A DNA stretch of 64,000 nt, taken from assembly GCF_000973625.1 (NCBI RefSeq), contig NZ_CP007501.1, positions 930,001 to 994,000 of the forward strand, given 5' to 3'. Both the position numbers and the translations under genes were made by a program. The notes beneath the pieces are model-generated. The model ran no database searches and was not told the origin of the DNA. It saw nothing but the letters and a program-made list of their open reading frames with translations. The stretch's first letter is position 1. Each line of letters opens with the position of its first letter. Origin of the DNA: Polynucleobacter duraquae (GTDB lineage Bacteria > Pseudomonadota > Gammaproteobacteria > Burkholderiales > Burkholderiaceae). Positions 38,364 through 48,772 of the stretch are shown piece after piece.

Positions 38364-40352
38364 ATGGCTACCCGTAAAACATCTGAATACAGCGAATCAT
38401 CGATTCAAGTCTTAAAAGGGCTCGAACCCGTCCGTCAGCGGCCGGGAATGTATACCCGCACTGATAACCCCTTGCACATTATTCAGGAGGTGCTAGATAA
38501 CGCTTCTGACGAGGCATTAGGGGGATTTGGTAAGCAAATCATTGTGACTTTGCATACCGATAGCAGTGTGAGCGTTGAGGATGATGGTCGTGGCATTCCA
38601 GTGGGTATTCATCCGACTGAGAAGCTCCCAGTAGTCGAAATCGTCTTCACCCAGCTCCATGCTGGCGGTAAATTCGAAAAAGGCACCGGTGGTGCCTATG
38701 CCTTCTCTGGTGGTTTGCACGGTGTTGGTGTCTCTGTGACTAATGCCCTATCCAAAAGGCTAGAAGTCACCGTATGGCGTGAGGGCCAGGTCTCTACATT
38801 GACCTTTGCTGATGGCAAGGTCATTGAAAAGCTCAAAACCAGTGCCGCTGGCAAAGAGGATAAATCGCACGGTACACGTGTACGGGCATGGCCTGATGGC
38901 AAGTATTTTGATAGTGCAGCCATTCCCATGCCTGAACTGATTCGCTTGTTGCGCTCTAAGGCAGTCTTATTGCCAGGCGTAAAAGTGACCCTGATTCAAG
39001 AAAAGTCTGGCGAGAGCCAAACTTGGCAATATGCCCAAGGCTTGCGTGGCTACTTAAATGAAGCCATGGCGCAAGCAGGTCACGGGGCAGAAGTCATCCC
39101 TCCGTTTGAGGGTGAGCAATACGCTACTGGTAATGGAGATGATGACTCCTTTGCTGAAGGCGAGGGCGCAGCCTGGGTTGTGACCTGGACTGAAGATGGT
39201 GCACCTGTGCGTGAGAGTTATGTGAACTTGATTCCGACTCCTGCTGGTGGCACGCATGAAAGCGGCCTACGTGAAGGCCTCTTTAATGCGGTCAAAGGTT
39301 TTATTGAGATGCATGCTTTGCAACCTAAAGGCGTCAAGCTTATGCCTGAGGACGTCTTTGCGCGCGCCTCATTTATTTTGTCTGCCAAGGTATTGGATCC
39401 CCAATTTCAGGGGCAAATTAAAGAGCGCCTGAACTCTAGAGATGCAGTGCGTTTGGTTTCTGGTTATGCTAAATCTGCATTAGAGCTTTGGCTTAACGAA
39501 CATGTGGATTACGGTCGTAAATTAGCGGACTTAGTGATTAAGCAAGCTCAAGCTAGAACCCGTGCGGGCCAAAAAGTTGAGAAGAAAAAATCTTCCGGTG
39601 TGGCAGTTCTCCCAGGAAAACTCACCGATTGCGAAAGCCAAGACATTAGCCTCAATGAAATCTTCCTGGTTGAGGGAGACTCAGCAGGCGGCTCAGCCAA
39701 GATGGGGCGTAATAAAGAGTACCAAGCGATTCTGCCTTTGCGCGGTAAGGTTCTCAATACTTGGGAAGCCGAGCGCGATCGCTTATTTGCGAATAATGAA
39801 GTGCATGATATTGCGGTTGCCATTGGCGTGGATCCGCATGGCGCTAACGACACCCCCGATCTATCGAATTTGCGTTATGGCAAGGTCTGCATATTGTCTG
39901 ATGCGGACGTCGATGGTGCGCATATTCAGGTATTACTGCTCACCTTGTTTTACAAGCATTTCCCTAAGTTAATTGAACTAGGACATATTCATATTTCTCG
40001 GCCACCATTATTTAGAGTAGATGCGCCAGCGCGTGGTAAAAAACCAGCGCAAAAGATTTATGCACTGGATGCCAGCGAACTGCAAGCAATTGAAGATAAG
40101 TTACGTAAAGACGGCGTCAAAGAGTCAGCGTGGCAAATTTCTCGCTTTAAAGGTTTAGGTGAGATGAGTGCCGAACAACTGTGGGATACCACCCTCAATC
40201 CTGATACACGCCGCCTCTTACCAGTGACCTTGGGCGCATGGACAGAAGATGAAACAATTAAAACAATGGATATGTTGATGGGTAAATCCGAGTCCGGGGC
40301 GCGTCGTGATTGGTTAGAAGAGCGCGGCAACGAAGTAGAGGCGGATATCTAA
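38364..40352 (+). CDS. parE: DNA topoisomerase IV subunit B
   Basis: ATPase subunit of topoisomerase IV, which unlinks daughter chromosomes. 662 residues: GHKL ATPase with [22 protein letters not shown] and [15 protein letters not shown], a transducer, and the TOPRIM part with [14 protein letters not shown] and the late DADVDGAHI metal site. ParE rather than GyrB because it lacks the GyrB-type insertion and is followed directly by parC. Its stop overlaps the parC ATG (TAATG). Confidence 0.95.
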   Translation: MATRKTSEYSESSIQVLKGLEPVRQRPGMYTRTDNPLHIIQEVLDNASDEALGGFGKQIIVTLHTDSSVSVEDDGRGIPVGIHPTEKLPVVEIVFTQLHAGGKFEKGTGGAYAFSGGLHGVGVSVTNALSKRLEVTVWREGQVSTLTFADGKVIEKLKTSAAGKEDKSHGTRVRAWPDGKYFDSAAIPMPELIRLLRSKAVLLPGVKVTLIQEKSGESQTWQYAQGLRGYLNEAMAQAGHGAEVIPPFEGEQYATGNGDDDSFAEGEGAAWVVTWTEDGAPVRESYVNLIPTPAGGTHESGLREGLFNAVKGFIEMHALQPKGVKLMPEDVFARASFILSAKVLDPQFQGQIKERLNSRDAVRLVSGYAKSALELWLNEHVDYGRKLADLVIKQAQARTRAGQKVEKKKSSGVAVLPGKLTDCESQDISLNEIFLVEGDSAGGSAKMGRNKEYQAILPLRGKVLNTWEAERDRLFANNEVHDIAVAIGVDPHGANDTPDLSNLRYGKVCILSDADVDGAHIQVLLLTLFYKHFPKLIELGHIHISRPPLFRVDAPARGKKPAQKIYALDASELQAIEDKLRKDGVKESAWQISRFKGLGEMSAEQLWDTTLNPDTRRLLPVTLGAWTEDETIKTMDMLMGKSESGARRDWLEERGNEVEADI

Positions 40353-42799
40353 TGGCAATTAAAAAAACTCCACGTGGTAATAAACCAGTAGAGCAAGCAG
40401 ACTTGTTCGCTGGTGAGTCAATTGAAATGAATATCGTAGAAATAGATAAGCCTATTTCAGCTCAGGCGGGCGGACCAAATGATCCGCATGATCCCAAAAA
40501 GATTGAACTCAATGAGGATGATAAAGACAGCCTCACACTAGCGGTCTATGCTGAACGCGCTTACTTAGATTACGCCATTAGCGTCGTCAAAGGCCGTGCA
40601 CTGCCAGATGTTTCTGATGGTCAAAAGCCAGTACAACGCCGCATTCTGTTTTCGATGAGCGAGATGGGTTTGCGAGCTGATGCTAAGCCCGTAAAGAGTG
40701 CGCGTGTGGTTGGTGATGTGCTGGGTAAATTCCATCCACATGGTGATCAATCGGCTTATGACGCATTGGTACGTCTTGCGCAGAGTTTCTCATTGCGTTA
40801 TCCATTGATTGATGGTCAGGGTAACTTTGGCTCACGTGATGGTGATGGCGCTGCAGCAATGCGTTATACCGAAGCACGTTTGACCAAGATTGCTGGTTTG
40901 TTGCTGAGCGAGATTGATGAAGGTACGGTAGATTTTGCGCCGAACTATGATGGATCCTTCCAAGAGCCGAAGTTATTACCGGCGCGCTTACCCTTCGTTT
41001 TATTGAATGGTGCATCAGGTATCGCGGTAGGTATGGCGACAGAGATTCCGTCACACAATCTACGTGAAGTGGCCAGCGCAGCGATTGCCTTGATGAAGTC
41101 TCCAAAAATGAGCACGTCAGAGTTGCTTGAAATTATTCCTGGTCCAGACTATCCCGGTGGCGGCCAAATTATTTCTTCTCCAGCGGAGATCACGCAGATT
41201 TATGAAGCAGGTCGTGGAAGTTTAAAAGTGCGTGCGCGCTGGTCTGTTGAGGAATTGGCTCGTGGCCAGTGGCAAATTGTGGTCAATGAACTGCCACCAT
41301 CAACTTCATCGCAGCGCGTATTGCAAGAGATTGAAGAGATTACCAATCCTAAAGTGAAGGTTGGTAAGAAGACTTTAACTCCGGAGCAAAGTAATCTCAA
41401 ATCCACCATCTTGAATGTTCTTGATGGCGTCCGTGACGAATCTAGCAAAGATGCAGCTGTGCGCTTGGTATTTGAGCCTAAGAGTAAAAATATTGATGTC
41501 AATGAGTTTGCCAACTTACTGCTAGCTCACACATCACTTGAATCTAATGCACCAATGAACTTGGTCATGATTGGTACCGATGGTCGTCCACGTCAAAAAG
41601 GCCTTAAAGAAATTATTTCTGAGTGGATTTCTTTCAGGGTCGGTACGGTTACACGGCGCACTCAACATCGTTTAGGCAAGGTAAATGATCGGATGCATAT
41701 TTTGGAAGGGCGCTTAATCGTCCTCCTGAATATTGATAAGGTCATTAAGATCATTCGCAATAGCGATGAACCTAAAGCCGATCTCATAAAAGAGTTCAAG
41801 CTGAGTGATCGTCAAGCAGAAGATATCTTAGATATTCGCTTGCGTCAGTTAGCCCGCCTTGAGGGTATTAAGATTGAGCAAGAGTTAAAAGAGCTCAAGT
41901 CTGAGCGTGATGACCTTGAAGGTTTATTGCAGAGCGATACTGTTTTACGCAAACGCATCATCAAAGAAATCGAATCCGATATCAAGGATTTTGGTGATGA
42001 TCGCCGAACACTCATTCAGGAAGATAAGCGCGCTGTAGCTGAGACCAAGGTATTGGACGAGCCTGTCACCGTGATTGTGTCGCAAAAAGGTTGGGTGCGA
42101 GTACGCCAAGGTCATGAGCATGATGCAACGCAGTTCGCCTTTAAAGCAGGTGATGCCTTATATGCTACTTTTGAGTGCCGCACAGTTGATGTAATGCAAG
42201 GCTTTGGTAGTGATGGTCGCGTCTATACCGTTCCAGTAAGTGAATTGCCTGGCGCACGTGGTGATGGCTCGCCTTTAACCAGTTTTGTGAACTTAGCTGC
42301 TGGATCACAAATGGTTGCCTACTATGCTGGTCAACCCGATGATCTTGTGCTGATTTCTACCAGATCAGGCAACGGCTTTTTGGCAAATGTAGCAGACATG
42401 TCTACCCGTAATAAGGCTGGTAAATCATTTGTTGGTATCGACAGTAAATTTCCAGGTGGTGATGCGCCTCTAGGAGCCGCTAAGGTCACGACAGGTATGA
42501 AGCATGTGGCTTGTTTGTCTGAAAGCTCTAAGTTATTAGTGTTCCCGCTCGATGAGCTCAAGCGCTTACCGACTGGTGGTAAAGGTGTCATTCTGATGGG
42601 CTTGGATGATAAAGAGAAGCTGGCTTCTGCAATTGCGGTTGGACCTGACGGCGCTACGTATTCCGGTGCGGGTCGCGCTGGTAAGCCAACGGAGTTGAGT
42701 CTCGATGCGAAAACCTTGAAGTCGTTTGCAGGTAATCGTGCTCGTAAAGGTCACTTCGTAGAGCCTAGACTCAAGGATGGAAAACTCAAAGCGAACTAA
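40352..42799 (+). CDS. parC: DNA topoisomerase IV subunit A
   Basis: Breakage-reunion subunit of topoisomerase IV. 815 residues; the catalytic tyrosine is in [11 protein letters not shown], with the QRRILFSM and [17 protein letters not shown] winged-helix blocks before it. The C-terminal domain has degenerate beta-pinwheel repeats. The ATG at 40352 shares one base with the parE stop. The gene ends before a strong terminator. Confidence 0.95.
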   Translation: MAIKKTPRGNKPVEQADLFAGESIEMNIVEIDKPISAQAGGPNDPHDPKKIELNEDDKDSLTLAVYAERAYLDYAISVVKGRALPDVSDGQKPVQRRILFSMSEMGLRADAKPVKSARVVGDVLGKFHPHGDQSAYDALVRLAQSFSLRYPLIDGQGNFGSRDGDGAAAMRYTEARLTKIAGLLLSEIDEGTVDFAPNYDGSFQEPKLLPARLPFVLLNGASGIAVGMATEIPSHNLREVASAAIALMKSPKMSTSELLEIIPGPDYPGGGQIISSPAEITQIYEAGRGSLKVRARWSVEELARGQWQIVVNELPPSTSSQRVLQEIEEITNPKVKVGKKTLTPEQSNLKSTILNVLDGVRDESSKDAAVRLVFEPKSKNIDVNEFANLLLAHTSLESNAPMNLVMIGTDGRPRQKGLKEIISEWISFRVGTVTRRTQHRLGKVNDRMHILEGRLIVLLNIDKVIKIIRNSDEPKADLIKEFKLSDRQAEDILDIRLRQLARLEGIKIEQELKELKSERDDLEGLLQSDTVLRKRIIKEIESDIKDFGDDRRTLIQEDKRAVAETKVLDEPVTVIVSQKGWVRVRQGHEHDATQFAFKAGDALYATFECRTVDVMQGFGSDGRVYTVPVSELPGARGDGSPLTSFVNLAAGSQMVAYYAGQPDDLVLISTRSGNGFLANVADMSTRNKAGKSFVGIDSKFPGGDAPLGAAKVTTGMKHVACLSESSKLLVFPLDELKRLPTGGKGVILMGLDDKEKLASAIAVGPDGATYSGAGRAGKPTELSLDAKTLKSFAGNRARKGHFVEPRLKDGKLKAN

Positions 42800-42824
42800 G
42801 AAGCTAAGCTAGTTTTGCTAAATT

Positions 42825-42856
42825 AAAAAACCCGGTCATGATTGATCGGGTTTTTT
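42825..42856. terminator. Bidirectional terminator between parC and xdhC-type gene
   Basis: AAAAAACCCGGTCA, four-base loop, TGATCGGGTTTTTT: a 14-bp stem with one wobble and A/T runs on both sides. Confidence 0.92.
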
Positions 42857-42864
42857 ATTGGTGT

Positions 42865-43824
42865 TTAAACCTTCTGAGGTATTGGTACGCCGTACTTGAC
42901 GGCAATCACTTCAGCCAAGATGGATACGGCGATCTCAGGCGGAGTCAAGGCGCCAATAAATAAACCAACGGGTCCGTGAAGACGTTCAACTTGTTCCTGC
43001 GTCACATCAAATTCTAGTAAGCGGGCTTTCCGTTTCTGAGTATTGATTCTGCTACCCAGTGCTCCCACATAAAAAGCGGGAGACTTCAATGCCTCCATCA
43101 ATGCCATGTCATCTAGCTTGGGATCATGCGTTAAGGCAACAACCGCCGTATGGGAGTCAACCCCAATTTCTAGCAACACATCATCTGGCATACCCTTGAT
43201 AAACTGAATCTGTTCACGATTGATGCCTTCTGCATACTCTTCGCGTGGGTCAATAACGATCACTTCAAAGTCCGATGCAAGAGCAAAGTCAGCGGTGTAC
43301 AGCGATAGTTGTCCTGCGCCAATGATCACCATGCGCCAGCGAGGACCATAGGTGGTTTTCATGAAGTGCTCATCGCAAATAAATGCCTGATTACGATTAC
43401 CAGCTTCGAGTGTCGATTTGCCAATCGAAAGATCAACTGTGCGCGAAGTGATTTGATGATTGCTGATGGACTCTAGAATGGCTTCCAAAATAGCCAGCTC
43501 TGGTTTTGGCTCGACGAGTAATCGTAGCGTGCCACCACATGGCAGGCCAAATCGCGCAGCCTCTTGTTGACTCACGCCATAGACCACCATTTCTGGTAAA
43601 TCTCGAGTCAGGATTTCGGTCTGTACTCGGCGAATCAGGTCATCCTCGACACATCCACCGGAAACTGATCCAGTAACTTGTCCATCACCGCGAATGGCCA
43701 GCCAAGATCCAACAGGTCTTGGAGCGGAACCCCAAGTCTGGACAACTGTAGCTATGGCAACCGGATGGCCCGATTTGAGCCAATCCACCGCCGCTTTTAA
43801 TACGCTTAAATCAGTGCTATTCAT
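42865..43824 (-). CDS. XdhC/CoxF family molybdoenzyme maturation protein
   Basis: A 319-residue two-domain protein: an XdhC_CoxI N-terminal part (ATVVQTWGSAPRPVGS, SVSGGCVEDDL with the conserved Cys, GLPCGGTLRLLVE) and a Rossmann-type XdhC_C domain (RMVIIGAGQLSLYTADFA, GALGSRINTQKRK, GLFIGALTPPEIAVSILAE). Such proteins bind molybdenum cofactor and sulfurate it before insertion into xanthine or CO dehydrogenases. No such enzyme is encoded in the window. Divergent from the MobA-like gene. Confidence 0.88.
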   Translation of the reverse strand: MNSTDLSVLKAAVDWLKSGHPVAIATVVQTWGSAPRPVGSWLAIRGDGQVTGSVSGGCVEDDLIRRVQTEILTRDLPEMVVYGVSQQEAARFGLPCGGTLRLLVEPKPELAILEAILESISNHQITSRTVDLSIGKSTLEAGNRNQAFICDEHFMKTTYGPRWRMVIIGAGQLSLYTADFALASDFEVIVIDPREEYAEGINREQIQFIKGMPDDVLLEIGVDSHTAVVALTHDPKLDDMALMEALKSPAFYVGALGSRINTQKRKARLLEFDVTQEQVERLHGPVGLFIGALTPPEIAVSILAEVIAVKYGVPIPQKV

Positions 43825-43899
43825 TTCCTGCCATTAATTTCTTACGTTTATTTATTTGTATTTATTATTTTTGCTAGCAATCTAATTATTATCACCCTA

Positions 43900-44556
43900 A
43901 TGACAAGTTCTAGCCCATCTGCCCATGATTCGCAATTACGTATAGCTGTGCTTTTGTTGGCAGCGGGCGAGGGCAGTCGACTCGGTTCACATCCGAAGGC
44001 TTTACTTCACCGTGATGGGAAAACGCTTTTAGAGCTTTTTTCGAGTGCAATTCAAGGATTTAGTCCTGTCGAATGCATCGTGGTCACAGGCTTTCATGCA
44101 CAGTTAATCGAGTCTGAGATTGCAAAAATGAATCCCTCTTTGACTCATCCGATGAAGATCATCAGAAATGGATCGCCAGAAGAGGGTCAGCCGTCATCTG
44201 TTCGCTTGGGTCTGGAATCACTACGAACTAACTTTGATGTCTTGCTTGTCGCACTATCGGATCAGCCTGAAGTTGGCGCAAAGGAAATACAAGAATTACT
44301 TGACGAATACGCTAAGCGAAAAGATGGCCAGGAAATCATTCTGCCAATGGTGGATGGAAGACGTGGCAACCCTGTTTTATTTTCTTACAAAGCAGTCTTA
44401 GATGTATTAGCCCAGCCAGGTATGGTTTGTCGAGACTACATGGATACCCATCCCGACAAGGTGAGGGCAATGCACACCAGTAATCAAGCATTTGTTATGG
44501 ATGTCGACACAACGGAAGACATCCAAAGACATAAGTTAAAGCGATTTAGTTTTTAA
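43900..44556 (+). CDS. MobA/MocA-like molybdenum cofactor nucleotidyltransferase
   Basis: A 218-residue NTP-transferase with the N-terminal LLAAGEGSRLGSHPKALL signature, the LVALSDQPEV metal-binding Asp region and the GRRGNPVLFS block typical of MocA-type cytidylyltransferases that convert Mo-cofactor to the cytosine dinucleotide form. MobA-type GTP use cannot be excluded by eye. It is divergent from the XdhC-type gene, which supports the link to molybdenum hydroxylases. The 3' end overlaps the convergent RidA gene by four bases. Confidence 0.82.
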   Translation: MTSSSPSAHDSQLRIAVLLLAAGEGSRLGSHPKALLHRDGKTLLELFSSAIQGFSPVECIVVTGFHAQLIESEIAKMNPSLTHPMKIIRNGSPEEGQPSSVRLGLESLRTNFDVLLVALSDQPEVGAKEIQELLDEYAKRKDGQEIILPMVDGRRGNPVLFSYKAVLDVLAQPGMVCRDYMDTHPDKVRAMHTSNQAFVMDVDTTEDIQRHKLKRFSF

Positions 44557-45011
44557 ATCTCTGCAATCAGTTCAATTTCAACGCAAGCACCCAGAGGGAT
44601 TTGCGCTACTCCAAACGCGCTACGAGCATGTTTTCCTGCATCGCCAAAGACTTCAAACAGCAGTTCTGAACAACCATTCACTACTAAGTGTTGCTCAGTA
44701 AATTCAGACGTTGAGTTCACTAAACCCATCACTTTGACTATGCGCTTTACTTTATCTAGTGAGCCTAAGTGATTTTGTAGTGTGGCCATTAAATCAATTG
44801 CAATGGATTTCGCTGCAGCTTTACCGGTTTCAGTATCCATATCAAGACCCAGCTTACCAACCCAGGGCTTGCCATCTTTTTTGGCAATATGGCCAGAGAG
44901 AAAAACGGTATTGCCAGTTGTTGCAGCCATGACATAGGCAGCAGCAGGGGGCCCGGGCGGAGGTAATTCAATACCAAGAGTTTTCAGGCGATCGCTAATG
45001 TGATTTGTCAT
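44553..45011 (-). CDS. RidA family protein
   Basis: A 152-residue YjgF/YER057c-type protein of the YoaB-like branch. The block SAFGVAQIPLGACVEIELIAEI contains the arginine and glutamate area that binds enamine/imine intermediates in active RidA; here Arg is in KHARSAFGV. It should hydrolyse reactive enamines or imines. It lies between the VWA gene and the MobA-like gene, so a specific role with those proteins is possible but unproven. Confidence 0.85.
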   Translation of the reverse strand: MTNHISDRLKTLGIELPPPGPPAAAYVMAATTGNTVFLSGHIAKKDGKPWVGKLGLDMDTETGKAAAKSIAIDLMATLQNHLGSLDKVKRIVKVMGLVNSTSEFTEQHLVVNGCSELLFEVFGDAGKHARSAFGVAQIPLGACVEIELIAEI

Positions 45012-45081
45012 AGAGTTTTAGTAAAAAAATAAATAAAGAAAAAAGAGAGAATAAAGAGGGGCTGATGTAAATATTACTGGA

Positions 45082-46257
45082 TTACTTTGAGAGTTGACGC
45101 ATGGCACTCTCGAGACCATTTAAGGTCACAGGATACATCCGGTCTTTCATTAGACCTTTCATGACATCGATCGATTGACGATATTGCCAAACTGATTCTG
45201 GTTCTGGATTGAGCCAGGCAAAGTGAGGGAAGTGGTCAATAAGGCGATTAATCCACGCTGCACCAGTTTCTCGATTGTTGTACTCAACCGATCCATTCGG
45301 GCTCAGAATCTCATAAGGAGACATAGTGGCGTCACCAATGAAAATGAGTTTGTAGTCAGGACCATATTTATTAATGATGTCTTGGGTTGCAGTGACTTGA
45401 TCGCGTCTGCGACGATTACTTTGCCAGAGATATTCATAAACACAGTTATGAAAGTAGTAATACTCCAAGTGCTTGAATTCTGTTTTGACGGCCGTAAATA
45501 ATTCAGAGATGCGTGCAATGTGATCATCCATTGAGCCGCCCACATCCATCAGCAATAAGACTTTGACTTGATTGTGTCGTTCAGGACGCATTTGGATGTC
45601 GAGCATTCCTGCGTTTGCAGCGGTAGAGTGGATGGTCTTATCGAGATCTAGCTCCAGATTCGAGCCTTCTCTGGCGAAGCGACGTAAGCGCCGTAGGGCC
45701 ATTTTGATATTGCGCGTCCCTAGACTAAGATCACTGTCATAGTCTTTAAACTCCCTGGCTTCCCAGACTTTAATAGCCGTTCGATTACCCGCATTCTCGC
45801 CACCAATACGAATGCCCTCAGGGTGGTAGCCGCTATGCCCAAAGGGTGATGAGCCTCCCGCGCCTATCCATTTATTGCCACCACCATGCCATTCTTTCTG
45901 CTCTTTCAAAAGCTCTTGAAGTCGCTTTTGTAATGCTTCTGGGCCACCTAGTTTTTGTAGTGCCGCTTTTTCTTCTTCGGTTAATACGCGTTGCAATTTT
46001 TTCTCAAGCCAGTCCAAGGGAATATCGGGAGCTAGCGCCATGATCTGCTCTACACCATTGAAGTAGGAGCCAAACACTTGATCGAATCGATCAAAGTGCT
46101 GCTCATCCTTGACTAAGGTCATCCGGGCCAGTTGATAAAACTCATCAATTGAGGGTTCAATGACACCTTCCTTTAGAGCCTCAAGCAGTGTTAAAAATTC
46201 TCGAACGGAAACAGGCACCTTAGCCTCTTTGAGATTGAGAAAGAATTGAATCAACAT
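45082..46257 (-). CDS. VWA-domain protein, CoxE-like
   Basis: A 391-residue protein with a helical N-terminal half and a C-terminal von Willebrand A domain. The metal-ion site reads LLMDVGGSMDDH: DxGxS rather than the usual DxSxS. CoxE-type VWA proteins work with a MoxR ATPase to mature metalloenzymes such as aerobic CO dehydrogenase. It lies 32 bases after the MoxR gene on the same strand, the expected chaperone pair. No signal peptide, so cytoplasmic. Confidence 0.83.
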   Translation of the reverse strand: MLIQFFLNLKEAKVPVSVREFLTLLEALKEGVIEPSIDEFYQLARMTLVKDEQHFDRFDQVFGSYFNGVEQIMALAPDIPLDWLEKKLQRVLTEEEKAALQKLGGPEALQKRLQELLKEQKEWHGGGNKWIGAGGSSPFGHSGYHPEGIRIGGENAGNRTAIKVWEAREFKDYDSDLSLGTRNIKMALRRLRRFAREGSNLELDLDKTIHSTAANAGMLDIQMRPERHNQVKVLLLMDVGGSMDDHIARISELFTAVKTEFKHLEYYYFHNCVYEYLWQSNRRRRDQVTATQDIINKYGPDYKLIFIGDATMSPYEILSPNGSVEYNNRETGAAWINRLIDHFPHFAWLNPEPESVWQYRQSIDVMKGLMKDRMYPVTLNGLESAMRQLSK

Positions 46258-46289
46258 GATTCAGTTATGGAAAGAATTGGCTTGTTAGA

Positions 46290-47147
46290 TCAGCGGTGAT
46301 TGCGGTTCATCATTACTAAACGCTCAAAGAGGTGAATATCTTGCTCGTTTTTAAGAAGCGCACCATGCAATGGAGGGATCGTAATTTTGTCATCACCGCT
46401 ATACAAGGCGTCAGCTGGAATATCTTCTGCAAGCAGCAGCTTTAACCAATCGATGAGTTCAGAAGTGGAGGGTTTCTTTTTTAAGCCTGGTAAAGAGCGG
46501 ATTTGATAAAAAGATTGGAGTGCAGCTTCTAATAATTCTTGCTTGATATTGGGATGGTGGACATCAACAATGCTCTGCATCGTTCCGGCATCTGGAAAAG
46601 AGATGTAGTGGAAGAAGCAGCGGCGCAAAAATGCATCGGGCAATTCTTTTTCATTATTTGATGTGATGATGACCAGGGGGCGGTGCTTTGCTTTGATCAA
46701 CTCACGCGTTTCGTATACGTAAAACTCCATACGGTCGATTTCTCGTAAGAGGTCGTTTGGAAATTCAATATCGGCTTTATCAATCTCATCAATCAGCAAA
46801 ACTACGGGCTCATCTGCCTCAAATGCTTGCCAAAGGACGCCCTTAACAATGTAATTACGAATGTCGTTTACTTTTTCATCGCCAAGCTGGGAGTCTCTTA
46901 ATCTGCTAACGGCATCGTATTCATAAAGGCCTTGTTGAGCCTTGGTGGTCGATTTAATATGCCATTGCATTAGAGGCATCTGCAAAGCTGCAGCCACTTC
47001 CTCGGCCAGCATGGTTTTACCTGTTCCCGGCTCTCCTTTAATTAACAGAGGGCGCTGAAGTTGTATCGTGGCGTTGACAGCCAATTTCAAGTCACTAGTG
47101 GCTACATAGCTTTTCGAGCCGTCGAAACGGGATTGAATCTTAGTCAT
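46290..47147 (-). CDS. MoxR-family AAA+ ATPase, CoxD-like
   Basis: A 285-residue AAA+ ATPase: Walker A GEPGTGKT near residue 37-44, Walker B LLIDEIDKAD, sensor 1 ITSNNEKELPDAFLRRC with the arginine finger, as in MoxR/CoxD. With the VWA protein downstream it likely acts as a metal-centre chaperone, remodelling a client enzyme. The client is not in the window. Divergent from two cytochrome c genes. Confidence 0.86.
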   Translation of the reverse strand: MTKIQSRFDGSKSYVATSDLKLAVNATIQLQRPLLIKGEPGTGKTMLAEEVAAALQMPLMQWHIKSTTKAQQGLYEYDAVSRLRDSQLGDEKVNDIRNYIVKGVLWQAFEADEPVVLLIDEIDKADIEFPNDLLREIDRMEFYVYETRELIKAKHRPLVIITSNNEKELPDAFLRRCFFHYISFPDAGTMQSIVDVHHPNIKQELLEAALQSFYQIRSLPGLKKKPSTSELIDWLKLLLAEDIPADALYSGDDKITIPPLHGALLKNEQDIHLFERLVMMNRNHR

Positions 47148-47303
47148 GGTGAGGGCAATCAGTTTGTCTGTAAATAGCCATCAAGTATAGGTAAAAGGAT
47201 TGTCATTTTCAGTGTTTTTACTCATTTCAAGGGGTGAAAACAGGGTATCTTGGCTCGTCTCCGCTATACTCTTCCAAATTGATTTGAATCAAACTCGTTA
47301 ATA

Positions 47304-47678
47304 ATGATTTCTATGAAAAAACACCTCATTCTTTCCCAATTGACTCTCTGCGCTGGTCTAGCTTTTGCCGGATTCTCAGTTCAAGCTCAAGACGTTAAAG
47401 GTTCTGCCCAAGCTGGACAGGGCAAGGTTTGGCTCTGTATTGGTTGCCACGCCATTCCCGATTACCGCGCTGACTATCCTTTGGTCTACAAAGTCCCCAT
47501 GATTGGTGGTCAAAATGCCGCTTACATTGCTAGCTCCTTAGCTGCATACAAAAAAGGTGAAAGAAAGCATCCAACCATGCGTTCTATCGCGGGCAGCTTG
47601 TCTGATCAAGACATGGCTGATCTCGGCGAATACTATGCTGCGCAAACTGCCAGCTCACCAAATAATCCATTGAAGTGA
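47304..47678 (+). CDS. Periplasmic class I cytochrome c
   Basis: A 124-residue secreted cytochrome with a signal peptide (cleavage near SVQAQ) and a single haem site CIGCH (residues 45-49). A Met for the sixth ligand is expected in KHPTMRSIAG. It carries electrons in the periplasm; the partner is unknown. A second ATG at 47313 gives a cleaner signal peptide. Another cytochrome c gene follows with a 17-base gap. Confidence 0.88.
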   Translation: MISMKKHLILSQLTLCAGLAFAGFSVQAQDVKGSAQAGQGKVWLCIGCHAIPDYRADYPLVYKVPMIGGQNAAYIASSLAAYKKGERKHPTMRSIAGSLSDQDMADLGEYYAAQTASSPNNPLK

Positions 47679-47695
47679 TATTTAGAGGCACGTTT

Positions 47696-48040
47696 ATGAA
47701 ATTCGCACTAATTACCGCCATTTTGTTGTCCAGCATTGGTGTAGCTCAAGCAGCTAACGCCGAAAAAGGCCAAGCACTGGTAGAAAAAGGCAACTGTGCC
47801 TCCTGTCACGGCGCCGGGCTGAATGCACCGATCTTGCCTGCTTACCCAAAGTTAGCTGGCCAACATGCTGATTACCTTTACTATTCTTTGCGTGCCTATC
47901 AAGTGGGCGGCTCTAATGCACAGTTTGGCCGTAACAATGCTGTAATGTCCTCTCAGGCTAAGCCCTACAGCGATGCCGATCTTCACGACATGGCAGCTTA
48001 CATCGCTAAATTGCCCGGAAACTTTGTTATCAAGAAGTAA
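47696..48040 (+). CDS. Periplasmic class I cytochrome c
   Basis: A 114-residue secreted cytochrome with signal peptide (AQAAN cleavage area) and haem site CASCH at residues 34-38, and NAVMSSQAK as the likely Met-ligand loop. The ATG at 47696 follows AGAGGC and is preferred to a GTG in the tail of the previous gene. Each has one haem, so the pair may correspond to the two halves of a cytochrome c4. Confidence 0.88.
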   Translation: MKFALITAILLSSIGVAQAANAEKGQALVEKGNCASCHGAGLNAPILPAYPKLAGQHADYLYYSLRAYQVGGSNAQFGRNNAVMSSQAKPYSDADLHDMAAYIAKLPGNFVIKK

Positions 48041-48063
48041 AGTACTTATTTAGATCCTAACTA

Positions 48064-48092
48064 AAAGGCTTAGGTTAATTACCTAAGCCTTT
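48064..48092 (+). terminator. Rho-independent terminator after the cytochrome pair
   Basis: AAAGGCTTAGGT, five-base loop, ACCTAAGCCTTT: 12-bp perfect stem followed by GTTCTTTAT. It also faces the convergent GntR gene. Confidence 0.85.
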
Positions 48093-48120
48093 GTTCTTTA
48101 TAGTATTTAAAGCGCACCTC

Positions 48121-48759
48121 TTATTTTGTGGCCTCAAGCCCTCTAGCGAGATGATTTCTCATCGCCAGCTCTGCCGCTATGGGATCTCTTTTGAGAATGG
48201 CCTGAAGAATTTCGCGATGCTCCAGCAATGAGCTTAAAAGGCGATCCCCTCTACTTAAAGAATCACGCCTTTGGAGTTTGAGCACCTTACGCAGGTCGTC
48301 AATAACCCCGTTCATCCACTTATTTCCTGCGATTTCTTGGATTAATTCATGAAATTTGACATTAAATTCAAAAAACTGCCCGATATCTCGATCTGCCGCC
48401 GCCTTTTCTAAGCGGTGGTGCAGATCATCTAATTGGGTTAGCTGTGCCTCTGTAGCCTTAATTGCAGTTTCTTTAGCCGCCTGACCCTCTAATAAGGAGA
48501 GAACAGTAAAGATTTGCTCTAAATCACCTCTATCAACCTCAGTGACATAAGAGCCTTTATTCATTTTGCTGGTTACTAGACCTTCGGTGGCTAGCACCTT
48601 GATGGCCTCACGCATGGGCGTTCGACTAATTCCAAAGGCAAGTGCCAGGCTTTGTTCATCCAGCCAGCTTCCGGGGGCTAATTCATGGGAGAAGATTTGC
48701 TCTCGTAACTTCTCAGCAACATCTTCATACAGAGGTCTGTTTATCAGTTTTGTATTCAT
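48121..48759 (-). CDS. GntR family regulator, FCD (FadR) subfamily
   Basis: A 212-residue one-component regulator. The winged HTH has LREQIFSHELAPGSWLDEQSLALAFGISRTPMREAIKVLATEGLV; the C-terminal FCD domain has the His/Asp pattern of the metal-binding pocket (around FNVKFHELIQEIAGN and LLEHREILQAI). It should sense an organic acid or acyl-CoA-derived ligand. It is divergent from the methylmalonyl-CoA mutase operon, the most likely target, with a palindrome between them. Confidence 0.88.
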   Translation of the reverse strand: MNTKLINRPLYEDVAEKLREQIFSHELAPGSWLDEQSLALAFGISRTPMREAIKVLATEGLVTSKMNKGSYVTEVDRGDLEQIFTVLSLLEGQAAKETAIKATEAQLTQLDDLHHRLEKAAADRDIGQFFEFNVKFHELIQEIAGNKWMNGVIDDLRKVLKLQRRDSLSRGDRLLSSLLEHREILQAILKRDPIAAELAMRNHLARGLEATK

Positions 48760-48764
48760 AATTA

Positions 48765-48772
48765 TGTATACA
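48765..48772. promoter_or_regulatory. Candidate GntR operator between the regulator and mcm
   Basis: TGTATACA is a perfect 8-bp palindrome of the type bound by FCD-GntR proteins. It starts 5 bases before the GntR ATG and lies about 83 bases before the mcm GTG, suiting autoregulation and control of the operon. Confidence 0.5.

Noticed and set aside
40683..41105. Minus-strand 140-codon frame inside parC
   Set aside because: Antisense shadow; His/Gln/Ser-rich noise.
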